The translations under genes were made by a program, and so were the position numbers. Shown piece after piece: positions 25,124 through 33,134 of a stretch of DNA of 55,518 nt; positions within the stretch are counted from its first letter, which is position 1, and each line of letters opens with the position of its first letter. Source of the stretch: Acidobacteriota bacterium (lineage in GTDB: Bacteria > Acidobacteriota > Terriglobia > Terriglobales > Acidobacteriaceae); assembly GCA_021818585.1 (NCBI GenBank), contig JAKATU010000030.1, positions 1 through 55,518 of the forward strand, read 5' to 3'. Below the pieces are notes generated by a model. That model saw only the letters and a list, made by a program, of their open reading frames with translations, did no database searches and had not been told where the DNA came from.

Positions 25124-26608
25124 ATGAGCACTCAACCAGAGATCGGAATGGAAACGCGGGTAATCGGGGGCGCGGAGCTGTTTTCGCTTCTTCAAAAGAT
25201 TCGGGGATTTGACGGGATTCGGCCGGAGGACGCGGCCTGCATTGGCGAGGCGCAGGAGCTGCGGGTGCCCGCCGGGGTGGATTTCTACAACCGGGATGAA
25301 CACGGAATTTCCTTTTGGCTGCTGGTTTCCGGGGAGATTCAGATATTCAAGCATGAGCCTGACGGGTCGCGGACGCTGGTAGCGCATTTTTCGGGTGGCG
25401 AGAGCTTTGGCGAGGTGGCTCTGCTGGGCGGCGCGCCCGCGGTGAGCGCGACGGCCCATGCGCTGGAGGCGAGCCGGCTGATACGGATTCATACGGATGG
25501 GTTCTGGCGCCTGATGAATACGTGCGCGGTCGTTCGGCAGACGATATTGCAGAACATGGCGCACCGGCTGGGATCTTACAACGCGCTGCAGTTGCAGCGG
25601 GAGAAGCTGGTGTCGCTGGGAATGCTGGCGGCGGGATTGATGCATGAGCTGAATAACCCCGGAAGCGCGGCGCGGCGCGCGGCGGCGCAACTGCGGGAGA
25701 CTTTGCAGACGCTGCCGGAGATCAGCCTGCGGCTGGGGCAGTTACGGCTGGACGAGGAGCAGATGCAGTGCATGCGGCATTTGCAGCATGACGTGATGCT
25801 GCATTTGCGTCCGAAGCCGGCTAGCACGCTGGAGGAGTCTGACGCCGAAGAGGAGATGAGCGACTGGCTGACGGCGCTTGGCGTGAAGGAGTCCTGGAAA
25901 CTGGCACCGATGCTGGTGGAAGCGGGCTGGCGGCGGAAGGATATTGAGTGTACGAAGGACAGCTTTGAGGCCGAGACGCTGGCGGAGACGATCCAGTGGC
26001 TGCAGGGATTTGCCTCCAGCATGCAGTCGCTGGCGACGATTGAGGAGAGCCTGACGCGGGTGACAGACCTGGTGCTGGCGGTGAAGCGCTACGCATACGA
26101 GGACAAGAGCACGCTGCACGAGGTGGATATCCATGAGGGATTGCACAGCACGCTGACGATCCTGGGACACAAGTTTCGTCACAAAGGCGTGGGCGTGGAC
26201 AAGCAGTTTGGGGCGGATGTGCCGCGGATACGGACGTGCGGACGCGGTTTGAACCAGGTGTGGACGAATCTGCTGGACAACGCGGTGGACGCGGCGCCGG
26301 AGGGTACGAAGGTGACGGTGCGGACGTGGAGCGAGGGCGGTTCGGTGTGGGTGTCGATTCATGACAGCGGGCCGGGGATCCCGGAGAGCGCCCGACGTCA
26401 TATTTTTGAGCCGTTTTATACGACGAAGCCGGTGGGTGTAGGGACCGGACTGGGGCTGGATATTGCTTACCGGATTGTGACGGGGCAGTATGGCGGGAAG
26501 GTTTCATTTGAGTCGCGGCCTGGGTCCACGGAGTTTGTGATTCAGCTGCCTTTGGATGGGGAGACGTGTTCGGTGGCTGGCGGTTCGGGTGCTGATAAGG
26601 GGAAATAG
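25124..26608 (+). CDS. Cyclic-nucleotide-binding-domain sensor histidine kinase
   Basis: This 494-residue kinase has an N-terminal cNMP-binding/CRP-like jelly-roll domain (about 20-145; GESFGEVALLGGAPAVSATA is the phosphate-binding cassette region). A dimerisation helix carries His174 in GLMHELNNPGSAARRA. A long helical spacer is followed by a catalytic ATPase domain with LNQVWTNLLDNAVDAA, DSGPGIP, FEPFYTTK and GTGLGLDIAYRIV. There is no membrane segment, so it works in the cytosol. It follows the receiver-flavoprotein gene after 9 bases, and that receiver (Asp62) is its obvious partner. The cassette lacks the Arg that contacts cAMP phosphate in CRP (GGAPAVSAT), so the ligand may differ. Confidence 0.9.
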   Translation: MSTQPEIGMETRVIGGAELFSLLQKIRGFDGIRPEDAACIGEAQELRVPAGVDFYNRDEHGISFWLLVSGEIQIFKHEPDGSRTLVAHFSGGESFGEVALLGGAPAVSATAHALEASRLIRIHTDGFWRLMNTCAVVRQTILQNMAHRLGSYNALQLQREKLVSLGMLAAGLMHELNNPGSAARRAAAQLRETLQTLPEISLRLGQLRLDEEQMQCMRHLQHDVMLHLRPKPASTLEESDAEEEMSDWLTALGVKESWKLAPMLVEAGWRRKDIECTKDSFEAETLAETIQWLQGFASSMQSLATIEESLTRVTDLVLAVKRYAYEDKSTLHEVDIHEGLHSTLTILGHKFRHKGVGVDKQFGADVPRIRTCGRGLNQVWTNLLDNAVDAAPEGTKVTVRTWSEGGSVWVSIHDSGPGIPESARRHIFEPFYTTKPVGVGTGLGLDIAYRIVTGQYGGKVSFESRPGSTEFVIQLPLDGETCSVAGGSGADKGK

Positions 26609-26830
26609 TTTTTTGCTTTGAGGTTTCTGCTCGATCTGACAGAGAACAACTGCAGAGTTCCTTCGGTTTGCTCAGGAATGATGCTTTTTTTGTTTTGTGA
26701 AGATTGTTGCGGGTTCTGGTGGTTGGGCCTGCAGGTTCCTACGCTGGGCGCCTGCGGCACTGCGGTTGAATGACAACATTCTCAGGGGTATGGAGGATGT
26801 TGGATGAGCTTGAAAAGGAATAGTTCAAGC

Positions 26831-26866
26831 AAAGCGTCTGTGAGGAGCGGGCGCTTTTCCTTTTTT
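26831..26866 (+). terminator. Terminator after the kinase operon
   Basis: AAAGCG at 26831-26836 pairs with CGCTTT at 26852-26857, followed by TTCC and six T to 26866. The gap 26609-26864 holds no gene. The last bases overlap the stop of the convergent mntH gene. Confidence 0.5.
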
Positions 26867-28205
26867 ATGCTGTGCCGCGGAAGGTGAGGACGAGGAGCCA
26901 GGCGTTGAGGGCGGCGATGAAGATGGCGGCGGTCCATGCGGCGCAGCGAAGCCAGGGGCGGTTGACGAATTCGCCCATGAGTTTTTTGTCGCTGGTGAAG
27001 GTGACGAGCGGGATGACGGCGAAGCTGAGCTGCATGGAGAGGATGACCTGGCTCAGAATGAGCAGCTCGGAGGTTCCATTTTCGCCGTAAAAGGCGGTGA
27101 CGAAGATGGTGGGGATGATGGCGAGGGAGCGGGTGATGAGGCGGCGAAGCCAGCCGGGCAGGCGGATGTCGAGAAAGCCTTCCATGACGATCTGGCCGGC
27201 GAGGGTGCCGGTGATGGTGGAGTTTTGCCCGGAGGCGAGCAGTGCGACAGCGAAGAGCATGCCGGCGCCGGTAAAGCCGATGAGGGGGCTGAGGAGCTTG
27301 TAGGCGTCACCAATTTCTGCGACGCCGAAGTGGCCGGAGCGATGAAAAACGGCGGCGGCGAGGATGAGGATGGCGGCGTTGACGAAGAGGGCCAGCATGA
27401 GAGCGACGGCGGAGTCGATGTTGGCGAAGCGGATGGCGTCGCGCTTGCCCTCGGGTGTGCGCTTGTACTGGCGCGTTTGCACGATGGAGGAGTGCAGGTA
27501 GAGGTTGTGCGGCATGACGGTGGCGCCAAGGATTCCGATGGCGATGTAGAGCATGTCAGAGTTGGTGACGAGGGATTTTGTGGGGAGGAAGAAGCTGGCG
27601 AGGAGTCCGGACCAGATGGGGTGGGATAGGAGAATTTCGACGAGGAAGATGGCGCTGATGGCGCCGATGAGGGCGATGACGAGAGCTTCCAAATAACGGA
27701 AGCCTTTGTTTTGGAGGAGCAGGATGATGAGGACATCGGCCCCGGTGATGATGACGCCGAAGATGAGCGGGATGCCGAAGAGGAGTTCGAGTGCGATGGC
27801 CGCGCCGATGACTTCGGCGAGATCGGTGGCGGCGATGGCGATTTCTGCCGAGAGCCAGAGAGCGATGGCGGTGGGACGGCTGTAGCGTTCGCGGCAGGCC
27901 TGGGCGAGGTCGCGGTCGGTGGCGATACCGAGCTTGAGGGCGAGGCTCTGAAGGAGAATCGCCAGCAGGTTGGAGACCATGATGACGAAGAGGAGGGTGT
28001 AGCCGTAACGGGAGCCCGCGGCGAGGTCAGTGGCCCAGTTGCCGGGGTCCATGTAGCCGACGGAGATGAGAAAGCCGGGACCGACGAAGCCGAGCACTCG
28101 CAGCCAGAAGCTGCGGGATTGCGTAAGTCGTACGGTGGCGTTGACCTCCTGCATGGAGGGCCGCTCTATTTGGCGGGACGAGTTACGCAGCTCGGTTTGT
28201 GGCAT
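26865..28205 (-). CDS. mntH: Nramp-family divalent metal (Mn2+/Fe2+) transporter
   Basis: The 446-residue proton-coupled metal importer has the metal-binding DPGN at 53-56 on helix 1 ([13 protein letters not shown]) and MPHN at 231-234 on helix 6 ([14 protein letters not shown]). Eleven hydrophobic segments are apparent. The length is slightly above E. coli MntH because of a hydrophilic N-terminal tail; Met18 is an alternative start. An MntR-type regulator gene lies 78 bases upstream on the same strand, so manganese control of the operon is likely. A palindrome and a promoter-like sequence lie in that gap. Confidence 0.93.
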   Translation of the reverse strand: MPQTELRNSSRQIERPSMQEVNATVRLTQSRSFWLRVLGFVGPGFLISVGYMDPGNWATDLAAGSRYGYTLLFVIMVSNLLAILLQSLALKLGIATDRDLAQACRERYSRPTAIALWLSAEIAIAATDLAEVIGAAIALELLFGIPLIFGVIITGADVLIILLLQNKGFRYLEALVIALIGAISAIFLVEILLSHPIWSGLLASFFLPTKSLVTNSDMLYIAIGILGATVMPHNLYLHSSIVQTRQYKRTPEGKRDAIRFANIDSAVALMLALFVNAAILILAAAVFHRSGHFGVAEIGDAYKLLSPLIGFTGAGMLFAVALLASGQNSTITGTLAGQIVMEGFLDIRLPGWLRRLITRSLAIIPTIFVTAFYGENGTSELLILSQVILSMQLSFAVIPLVTFTSDKKLMGEFVNRPWLRCAAWTAAIFIAALNAWLLVLTFRGTA

Positions 28206-28220
28206 GGCCAGGCTTAGAGG

Positions 28221-28262
28221 TTCCTTAGCAATAGTATGCCATGGATATTAACGCCGATTAAT
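28221..28262 (-). promoter_or_regulatory. Candidate mntH promoter with inverted repeat
   Basis: ATTAA at 28247-28251 and TTAAT at 28258-28262 form an inverted repeat with 6 bases between. On the minus strand TTAATC and CATACT, 17 bases apart, could be the -35 and -10 of an mntH promoter, with the repeat overlapping the -35. MntR binding is plausible but not shown. Confidence 0.35.
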
Positions 28263-28283
28263 TTAAAGATTTTGACGGGATTA

Positions 28284-28955
28284 TCAGGCTGGAGAGGTTT
28301 GTTTGACCCAGACCTTTTCCGCAGCGGGGCGGCCGAGGGTGACCTTGCCGTGATCGGTTTCAATGAGGATGGTCTCGTCGTAGTTGTGGGTGATGACACG
28401 GAGCGAGGATTGGGGATCGATGCCGGCGCCGTGGAGGAAACGGAGGAGTTTGGGATCGCGTTCGTAGAGGCTGGTGACGGTGCATTCCGCGCCTTCTTCT
28501 GCCTCGGAGAGCGGGACGAGACCCTGCTTGCGGCGGCGGGTTGGGCTTTCCGGCAGGACGGAGTTGCCGTGGGGACAGGTGCCGCGTTCGCCGAGTTTTT
28601 CGATTAGCTTGGCTTCGAATTCGGGGGAGACGGCATGCTCGAGGCGTTCGGCTTCGTCGTGGACCTGGTACCACTCCATGCCGAAGATCTCAGCCAGCAT
28701 GCGCTCGATGAGGTGATGGCGGAGCGCGGTTTTGCAGGCGGTTTTTTTGCCCTTGGAGGTGAGGCGAACGATGCCGTCTGTTTTGACTTCGACGTAGCCG
28801 TCGCGCTTGAGGCGCTTGATGGCCATGGTGACGGCAGGCGGCGAGACGTGGAGCCAATGAGCGAGCGTGACGGGCTGCACGCTCTGGCCTTCGGATTCGG
28901 CTTCGAGGATGGCCTTGAGGTAATCCTCTTTGGAGACGGTGATGGCGGTTTTCAT
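28284..28955 (-). CDS. mntR: DtxR/MntR-family metal-dependent repressor
   Basis: The 223-residue regulator begins MKTAITVSKEDYLKAILEAE and has an N-terminal winged helix with recognition segment VSPPAVTMAIKRLKRDGYVE. The metal-binding and dimerisation domain follows (HHLIERMLAEIFGMEWYQVHDEAERLEHAVS, near 80-110), with the His/Glu/Cys pattern including TCPHG. A C-terminal SH3/FeoA-like domain ends the protein. I start it at ATG 28955: upstream residues in the open frame do not resemble the family. mntH lies just downstream, so it most likely represses metal uptake when manganese or iron is ample. A 130-bp gap separates it from the divergent gene at 29086. Confidence 0.9.
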   Translation of the reverse strand: MKTAITVSKEDYLKAILEAESEGQSVQPVTLAHWLHVSPPAVTMAIKRLKRDGYVEVKTDGIVRLTSKGKKTACKTALRHHLIERMLAEIFGMEWYQVHDEAERLEHAVSPEFEAKLIEKLGERGTCPHGNSVLPESPTRRRKQGLVPLSEAEEGAECTVTSLYERDPKLLRFLHGAGIDPQSSLRVITHNYDETILIETDHGKVTLGRPAAEKVWVKQTSPA

Positions 28956-29085
28956 CTGGAGTTCATGGTAAGCCGGTAGCGTTTCTGTGACCAGCAGCTG
29001 TGCGCATAGTCGGGATGTGTTACGTGTGGCGGACTTGCGCACGGAGTCGTAAAATCTGTGATACCAATGCGAGACGGAGTTTGCC

Positions 29086-29532
29086 GTGAGTTTGAGTGAG
29101 TTGCAGCAGGAAACGAGTTTGATGCCGGGTACGGGTTCCGCTGGGCGGCGCTGGGCGGTGGGCTGGACCAGCCTGGTGTTTGCGATTCTGCAGAGTGCGT
29201 GCACGGCGTTTATGGCGCTGAGCGGGTTGCGGCTTGTGATCGGGATCAGCTCAACCGCGATTGCGACCGGGATGCTGCCGCTGGTGAAGCTGCATACGAA
29301 TGTGCTGCGGATACCGATGGTGCTGCTGGCGGTGGCGGGCGCAGTGGCGAATCTTTATGTGATATGGCAGATGCGGCGGTTACGCGCGCGTCCAGCGGCG
29401 CAGTGGAGGATTACTCCGCTGACCAAGAAGCAGAGGCGGAGCGAGCGGCTGCAAATTGCGCTGGCGGTGTTGACGCTGGTGCTGGTGGCGATTGAAGAGA
29501 TCTTTCACATGCACCTTATTCATACGCTGTAG
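29086..29532 (+). CDS. Hypothetical membrane protein, three helices
   Basis: The 148-residue product starts at GTG 29086, behind GGAG about 9 bases upstream. Hydrophobic segments lie at about 27-50 (TSLVFAILQSACTAFMALSG), 75-95 and 122-140. Between the last two is a strongly basic stretch (RRLRARPAAQW, KKQRRSER). The C-terminus ends in HMHLIHTL, with three His that could bind a metal. It resembles small acidobacterial membrane proteins of unknown role. It converges on the anti-sigma gene, with only 4 bases between stops. Confidence 0.65.
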   Translation: MSLSELQQETSLMPGTGSAGRRWAVGWTSLVFAILQSACTAFMALSGLRLVIGISSTAIATGMLPLVKLHTNVLRIPMVLLAVAGAVANLYVIWQMRRLRARPAAQWRITPLTKKQRRSERLQIALAVLTLVLVAIEEIFHMHLIHTL

Positions 29533-29536
29533 GCGC

Positions 29537-29794
29537 TCAGGCGTCCTGGGATGGGCGCAATGCGCGGATCTGCTCGTCAAGGCGTGCGTGGAGGCGTTCA
29601 GAGAAGCCTGTTGGCAGCTCGAAGACGCGATCGTCGCCGGTGAGGATGAGGATGTTGCGGGTGGAGTCCAGCACGGCCGAGCAGATGTTGCAGTGATCGA
29701 GATGCTTCTGGACCAGCTCGCGGGTTTCCGGCGCGAGGGAGTCGTCGATGTAACTCGAGATGGCATCCCATACGTGCTTGCAATCTATGACCAT
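29537..29794 (-). CDS. Zinc-finger anti-sigma factor
   Basis: The 85-residue protein carries the ZAS motif: an N-terminal His/Cys (DCKHVWDAISSYIDD) and HLDHCNIC at about 31-38, giving H-x3-C-x2-C. This is the zinc site of soluble anti-sigma factors that hold an ECF sigma inactive. The start at ATG 29794 has AGAGGAGGTGG directly upstream, and the reading frame overlaps the sigma stop by 10 bases, so the two are coupled. There is no membrane anchor, unlike NrsF-type anti-sigmas of other bufferin loci; release is thus probably triggered in the cytosol, e.g. by metal or oxidant acting on the Cys. It is the last gene of the bufferin operon. Confidence 0.88.
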   Translation of the reverse strand: MVIDCKHVWDAISSYIDDSLAPETRELVQKHLDHCNICSAVLDSTRNILILTGDDRVFELPTGFSERLHARLDEQIRALRPSQDA

Positions 29795-30408
29795 GGGAAC
29801 CACCTCCTCTTTGGGTTTAGATGCTTGAGCTGCGGCGCAAGTTCTTTTTGGAGGAGCATGCGGGCGCGGTGGAGGCGGACTTTGGCCGCCGAGACGGTGA
29901 TGTTGAGGGTGGAGGCGCACTCGTTGACGCTGAGCTCTTCGAGATCGCGGAGGAGAAAGATTTCGCGGTAGAGGACGGGAAGATTGTCGATGGCGGCGCG
30001 GAGGATGGAGCGGACTTCGGCGCGCTCGAGGGATTCGGAGGGTATTTCGCGCCAGTCGCGCAGGAGTGCGGGGCTGATGCCGGGCTGTTCGTCATCGCTG
30101 CTGTCGATGGAGTCGGTGGGGAACTGGTTTCTGCGTCGGAGGATGGAGCGGGCCTCATTGAGCGCGATGCTGGCGAGCCATGTGCCGAAGCGGGATTCAG
30201 CGCGGAAGGCGGCGAGGCCGCGGTAAGCCTTGAGGAAGGCTTCCTGGGTAGCTTCTTCGGCGTCGGCTTCGTTTTTGAGCATGGCCAGGGCCATGGCGAA
30301 GACGGTGCGTTCGTAGGGGCGGATGAGGTCATGGAACTGATCGTGATGCCCGGCCAGGATGGCCTGGATGCGGGTGAGTTCTTCCGGGTTGGGAGTAGCG
30401 GTGGTCAC
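29785..30408 (-). CDS. ECF-type RNA polymerase sigma factor
   Basis: This 207-residue sigma70-family factor has region 2 at about 25-95 (LIRPYERTVFAMALAMLKNE followed by ADAEEATQEAFLKAYRGL) and region 4 at 145-195 (LPVLYREIFLLRDLEELSVNE, then CASTLNITVSAAKVRLHRAR). I start it at GTG 30408, which overlaps the DoxX stop in GTGA; the open frame upstream has no sigma-like sequence. The gene lies between DoxX and its anti-sigma in the bufferin operon and likely drives it, perhaps from the GTAACC-type site at 33168-33193. This is autoregulation by inference. Confidence 0.9.
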   Translation of the reverse strand: MTTATPNPEELTRIQAILAGHHDQFHDLIRPYERTVFAMALAMLKNEADAEEATQEAFLKAYRGLAAFRAESRFGTWLASIALNEARSILRRRNQFPTDSIDSSDDEQPGISPALLRDWREIPSESLERAEVRSILRAAIDNLPVLYREIFLLRDLEELSVNECASTLNITVSAAKVRLHRARMLLQKELAPQLKHLNPKRRWFPWS

Positions 30409-30881
30409 GCTTTGGCGAATTTGTTTTTGTACTGGCGGGCGATGATGGCATCGAGTGAGATGAGGCCCGCGCCGAAGATGAGGACCATGAGCGAGGCGAA
30501 GAGGAATGTATAGGGATCGGCGTTGTAGAAGTTTCCGGGATTGGAGAAGACGGAAAAGAGCGCGTCGCGAGAGGCTGTCCAATAGGCGACGAGCATGTCA
30601 AAGGCGAGGATGAGGCCGACGATGCGGGAGCCGAGGCCGAAGATGAGAAGCAGCCCGCCGAAGAATTCCATTCCGGCTACGAGAGGAGCCTGGATGCCGG
30701 GAAAGGGAATGCCGAGGGATTGGAAGAAGCCGATGACACGGTCAAGATGCTGGAGCTTGCCCCAGCCGGTCTGCATGAACTGCCATCCCCAGTAGAGACG
30801 GACGAGAAGCAGCAAGGGGCTCTGGAGCCATGAGGCAGATTTGCTGAAGTGGGTGTAGAGCGCTGCGATTTTTTTGACCAC
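30405..30881 (-). CDS. DoxX-family membrane protein (BufD-like)
   Basis: The 158-residue, four-helix membrane protein has the DoxX signature LVRLYWGWQFMQTGWGKLQH near 27-45, then GMEFFGGLLLIFGLGSRIVG. Start GTG 30881 follows AAAGGAAC. The longer open frame upstream of it is an unrelated reading. DoxX proteins are thought to act in membrane redox or thiol chemistry. The fourth gene in bufferin operons (BufD) belongs to this family, and here it sits between the BufC-type gene (76 bases upstream) and the sigma factor, so it is probably part of the same metal-handling system. Confidence 0.87.
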   Translation of the reverse strand: MVKKIAALYTHFSKSASWLQSPLLLLVRLYWGWQFMQTGWGKLQHLDRVIGFFQSLGIPFPGIQAPLVAGMEFFGGLLLIFGLGSRIVGLILAFDMLVAYWTASRDALFSVFSNPGNFYNADPYTFLFASLMVLIFGAGLISLDAIIARQYKNKFAKA

Positions 30882-30957
30882 GGAGGTTCCTTTTTTACGC
30901 TGATTTTCTTGCCTTCCAGGAGTGCGAAGGTGTACTGCCTGTGGTGCTGAACGGGTA

Positions 30958-31875
30958 TTAGAGTGGGTCTTCCGCCGTTTGGTTACAGAACCATCCCAAG
31001 GTTGCGAAGAGGGCGAAGGCGGATTGGAGGTGCGCGGGGCGGTCTTGTTCGGGGATGGCGCTGGCGGCGAAGGCTGTGTCGATTGCCCGGCTGAGTGTTG
31101 CGCCGCCGCGGATGGCCTTGAGGAGATGGAAGTCTTCGGGATCGAGGCGGCGGTAGTAGACCGAATCGTCGAAGCGATGGACCGCGATGAAGACGGGTTT
31201 GCCGGGGAGAGTGCGCATGCGCCTGGTGCGGCGGGCGGAGAATCCTGTAGAGGCGTTGTTGCTGGCTGAGTCGCTGTCACCTTCGTCTTCGCGGAGGGAG
31301 ATGAGTGCGTCGTCAATGGCGGCGTGGGCTTCAACGAGGCGCAGGTGCGGCTGCAGGGTGAGGACGGAGTCTTCGCCGATGGCGGCCATTTGTTCGGGCG
31401 TGAGGGGCGGCCAGGCGGGATTGTCAAAGGATTCGATGTGTGCCCATTCGAGTTGGGCCATTTCGATGGCGAGTCGGGTGTGGGGGGCGGAATGATCGGG
31501 GTGGGCGATGAGCCACTGGGGCAGGCGCGAGCCGAGGTTGCGCAGGGTGAAGGATGTGGAGGGGCATTCGGTGAGGTAGTCGCGCATGATGCGCTCGAAT
31601 CGGCGCGTGCCAACGACGGCCTGCAGTCCGGGGAAGTCCTCCTGGAAGCTGGTGTAGAGGCGGAACCAGTACTGGCGGTTGTAGATTTCGAGGCGCTCGA
31701 AGGAACTGAGGCGGTCGTTGGGTCTGATGATGGCTTCTGCTTCGCGCAGTGAGGGGGTTCCGTCGGCGCGGCGTTGGCGCATGCGCTCGTCTCGGGTGAT
31801 AGGCTGCATGATGCAGGCGGCCATGCGCTGCTGAATTTCGCGGAGCTGGGTGGGGTGGCTGTTTTGATCGCTCAT
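30958..31875 (-). CDS. bufC: DUF2063-type partner protein of MNIO enzyme (BufC-like)
   Basis: The 305-residue protein has the DNA-binding-like DUF2063 N-terminus (about 10-115; ERLEIYNRQYWFRLYTSFQEDFPGLQAVVG). In known systems this domain holds the precursor peptide and presents it to the MNIO enzyme. The family name is misleading, since no DNA binding is needed. The C-terminal half, with HLRLVEAHAAIDDAL, is more variable. Its start ATG at 31875 overlaps the stop of the DUF692 gene in ATGA, so the two subunits are coupled. I discarded the longer in-frame start because it would read into that gene. Role by context: BufC/HvfC in bufferin maturation. Confidence 0.88.
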   Translation of the reverse strand: MSDQNSHPTQLREIQQRMAACIMQPITRDERMRQRRADGTPSLREAEAIIRPNDRLSSFERLEIYNRQYWFRLYTSFQEDFPGLQAVVGTRRFERIMRDYLTECPSTSFTLRNLGSRLPQWLIAHPDHSAPHTRLAIEMAQLEWAHIESFDNPAWPPLTPEQMAAIGEDSVLTLQPHLRLVEAHAAIDDALISLREDEGDSDSASNNASTGFSARRTRRMRTLPGKPVFIAVHRFDDSVYYRRLDPEDFHLLKAIRGGATLSRAIDTAFAASAIPEQDRPAHLQSAFALFATLGWFCNQTAEDPL

Positions 31876-32750
31876 TGGGCTACCGCCTGTTTTTGTTCTT
31901 CTGCGGTGAGTCTTTGAGCGGCCTTCTGGAGATATTGGGTGGCCTTGAGGGCTTCGCGGTGGACTTCGTCGAAGGTGGGGATGTTGTCGTCCCATTCGAG
32001 GAGGGTGGCGGTGGGTCCGCAGCGCTGGATGGCGCGCTCGTATAGGTTCCAGACGGGATCGAGGACGGGGTGGTCGTGGGTGTCGAGGATATACTTTTCG
32101 AATTTGGAGTGACCGGCGATGTGTATCTGGGCGACGCGCTCGGAGGGGACGGCGTCGACATAGGCGCGCGGGTCAAAGGTGTGATTTTGCGAGGAGACGT
32201 AGATATTGTTGACGTCGAGCAGGATGCCGCAGTCGGCTTCTTCGACGACCTCGTTGAGGAACTCCCATTCGGTCATTTCCGAGACGTGGAACTCGGCGTA
32301 GCTGGAGACGTTTTCAACGACGATGGGGATTTCGAGGAGGTCCTGTACCTGGCGGATGCGCTGGGCGGTGTTATGCACGGCCTCCCAAGTGTAGGGCATG
32401 GGGAGCAGGTCGTGAGTGTAGCGGCCATCGACGGAGCCCCAGCAGAGATGGTCTGAGAGCCAGGGGGTATTGGTGCGGCGCACGAGATTTTTGAGGCGCT
32501 TGAGGTGCTCCCGGTTGAGCGGATCGGTGGAGCCGAAGTACATGGATACGCCGTGCTGTACGACGCGGTACTGATCGAGGATGCTGTCGAGCACGGTGAG
32601 GGGACGGCCACCGTCGACCATGTAGTTTTCCGAGATGATTTCAAACCAGTCGACGACCGGTTTTTTCTCAAGGATATGGCTGTAGTGGGGGACGCGCAGG
32701 CCTATACCTACTCCGTAGTCTGTATATCCGTTGAATCGATTGGCTGGCAT
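31872..32750 (-). CDS. bufB: DUF692 multinuclear non-haem iron oxidative enzyme (MNIO; BufB-like)
   Basis: The 292-residue TIM-barrel enzyme is expected to bind two or three iron ions and oxidise Cys of the precursor peptide to a copper-binding heterocycle. Family marks are visible: GIGLRVPHYSHIL, FEIISENYM (about 36-44), HGVSMYFGS (66-74), LSDHLCWG, IVVENVSSY (145-153), LLDVNNIYVSSQNH (175-188), IHIAGH (213-218) and LLEWDDNIP (255-263). The His, Glu and Asp in these are the usual iron ligands. The gene follows the precursor with a 69-base gap holding a hairpin, and overlaps bufC. The homologues MbnB and TglH act on other peptides; the Cys-rich substrate next door points to BufB. Confidence 0.92.
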   Translation of the reverse strand: MPANRFNGYTDYGVGIGLRVPHYSHILEKKPVVDWFEIISENYMVDGGRPLTVLDSILDQYRVVQHGVSMYFGSTDPLNREHLKRLKNLVRRTNTPWLSDHLCWGSVDGRYTHDLLPMPYTWEAVHNTAQRIRQVQDLLEIPIVVENVSSYAEFHVSEMTEWEFLNEVVEEADCGILLDVNNIYVSSQNHTFDPRAYVDAVPSERVAQIHIAGHSKFEKYILDTHDHPVLDPVWNLYERAIQRCGPTATLLEWDDNIPTFDEVHREALKATQYLQKAAQRLTAEEQKQAVAQ

Positions 32751-32782
32751 GGCTGGACGTTTGGGTTGTAGTGATGAGGTGC

Positions 32783-32817
32783 GAGTCTCCCGTGAGCCGG
32801 GAGACTCGGGGGGGGGG
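32783..32817 (-). promoter_or_regulatory. Intercistronic hairpin with C10 tract between bufA and bufB
   Basis: On the minus strand, just past the bufA stop, a run of ten C (plus-strand G at 32808-32817) is followed by a perfect 10-bp stem GAGTCTCCCG/CGGGAGACTC (plus arms 32783-32792/32798-32807) with a 5-base loop. No T-run follows. It probably stabilises the bufA end of the transcript and lowers bufB expression. Confidence 0.6.
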
Positions 32818-32819
32818 TG

Positions 32820-33113
32820 CTACTTCATGGGGTGTTCGGTATTGCAGCCGCCCTTGCCCTTGCAGCTGTTCTTGCCCTTGCAGCCGTTGTCGCCGGACTT
32901 GCAGCCGCCCTGGCCCTTACAGGCGTTCTGGCCTTTACAGGCGTGCTTGCCCATGGTTGCCTTGGTGGTTTTGGCGAATGCGCCGAGCATGGCCTGAGCG
33001 GGGGCGACGGTGGTGGCGGATGAGGCAGTTGAGGCGAGCGCCATGGGGGCTGCACCCAGCAGACCGGTTACGGCGGCGCTGAGCATCATGGCTTTGATCT
33101 GATTCTTCGTCAT
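32820..33113 (-). CDS. bufA: Cys-rich secreted peptide precursor, bufferin type (BufA-like)
   Basis: The 97-residue precursor has a Sec signal peptide (1 to about 28, ending ALA) followed by an Ala/Thr spacer. The Cys-rich core (57-91) has Cys at 59, 65, 71, 78, 84 and 90. The core is a tandem repeat of one 13-residue unit CKGxNxCKGxGGC (59-71 and 78-90, with CKSGDNGC linking them). The end is NTEHPMK. Such Lys/Gly/Cys repeats are typical of bufferin-type metallophores, ribosomally made peptides whose Cys are oxidised and then bind copper in the periplasm. The next genes encode the MNIO enzyme and its partner. GGAGG precedes ATG 33113. Which Cys are modified cannot be seen; no EGKCG motif is present. 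Confidence 0.88.
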   Translation of the reverse strand: MTKNQIKAMMLSAAVTGLLGAAPMALASTASSATTVAPAQAMLGAFAKTTKATMGKHACKGQNACKGQGGCKSGDNGCKGKNSCKGKGGCNTEHPMK

Positions 33114-33134
33114 TTAGGAGTTCCTCCGGTGATG

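Noticed and set aside
30882..31613. Upstream extension of the DoxX frame
   Set aside because: It overlaps the BufC-type gene in another frame and is Ser/Pro/Thr-rich; DoxX homology begins at GTG 30881.
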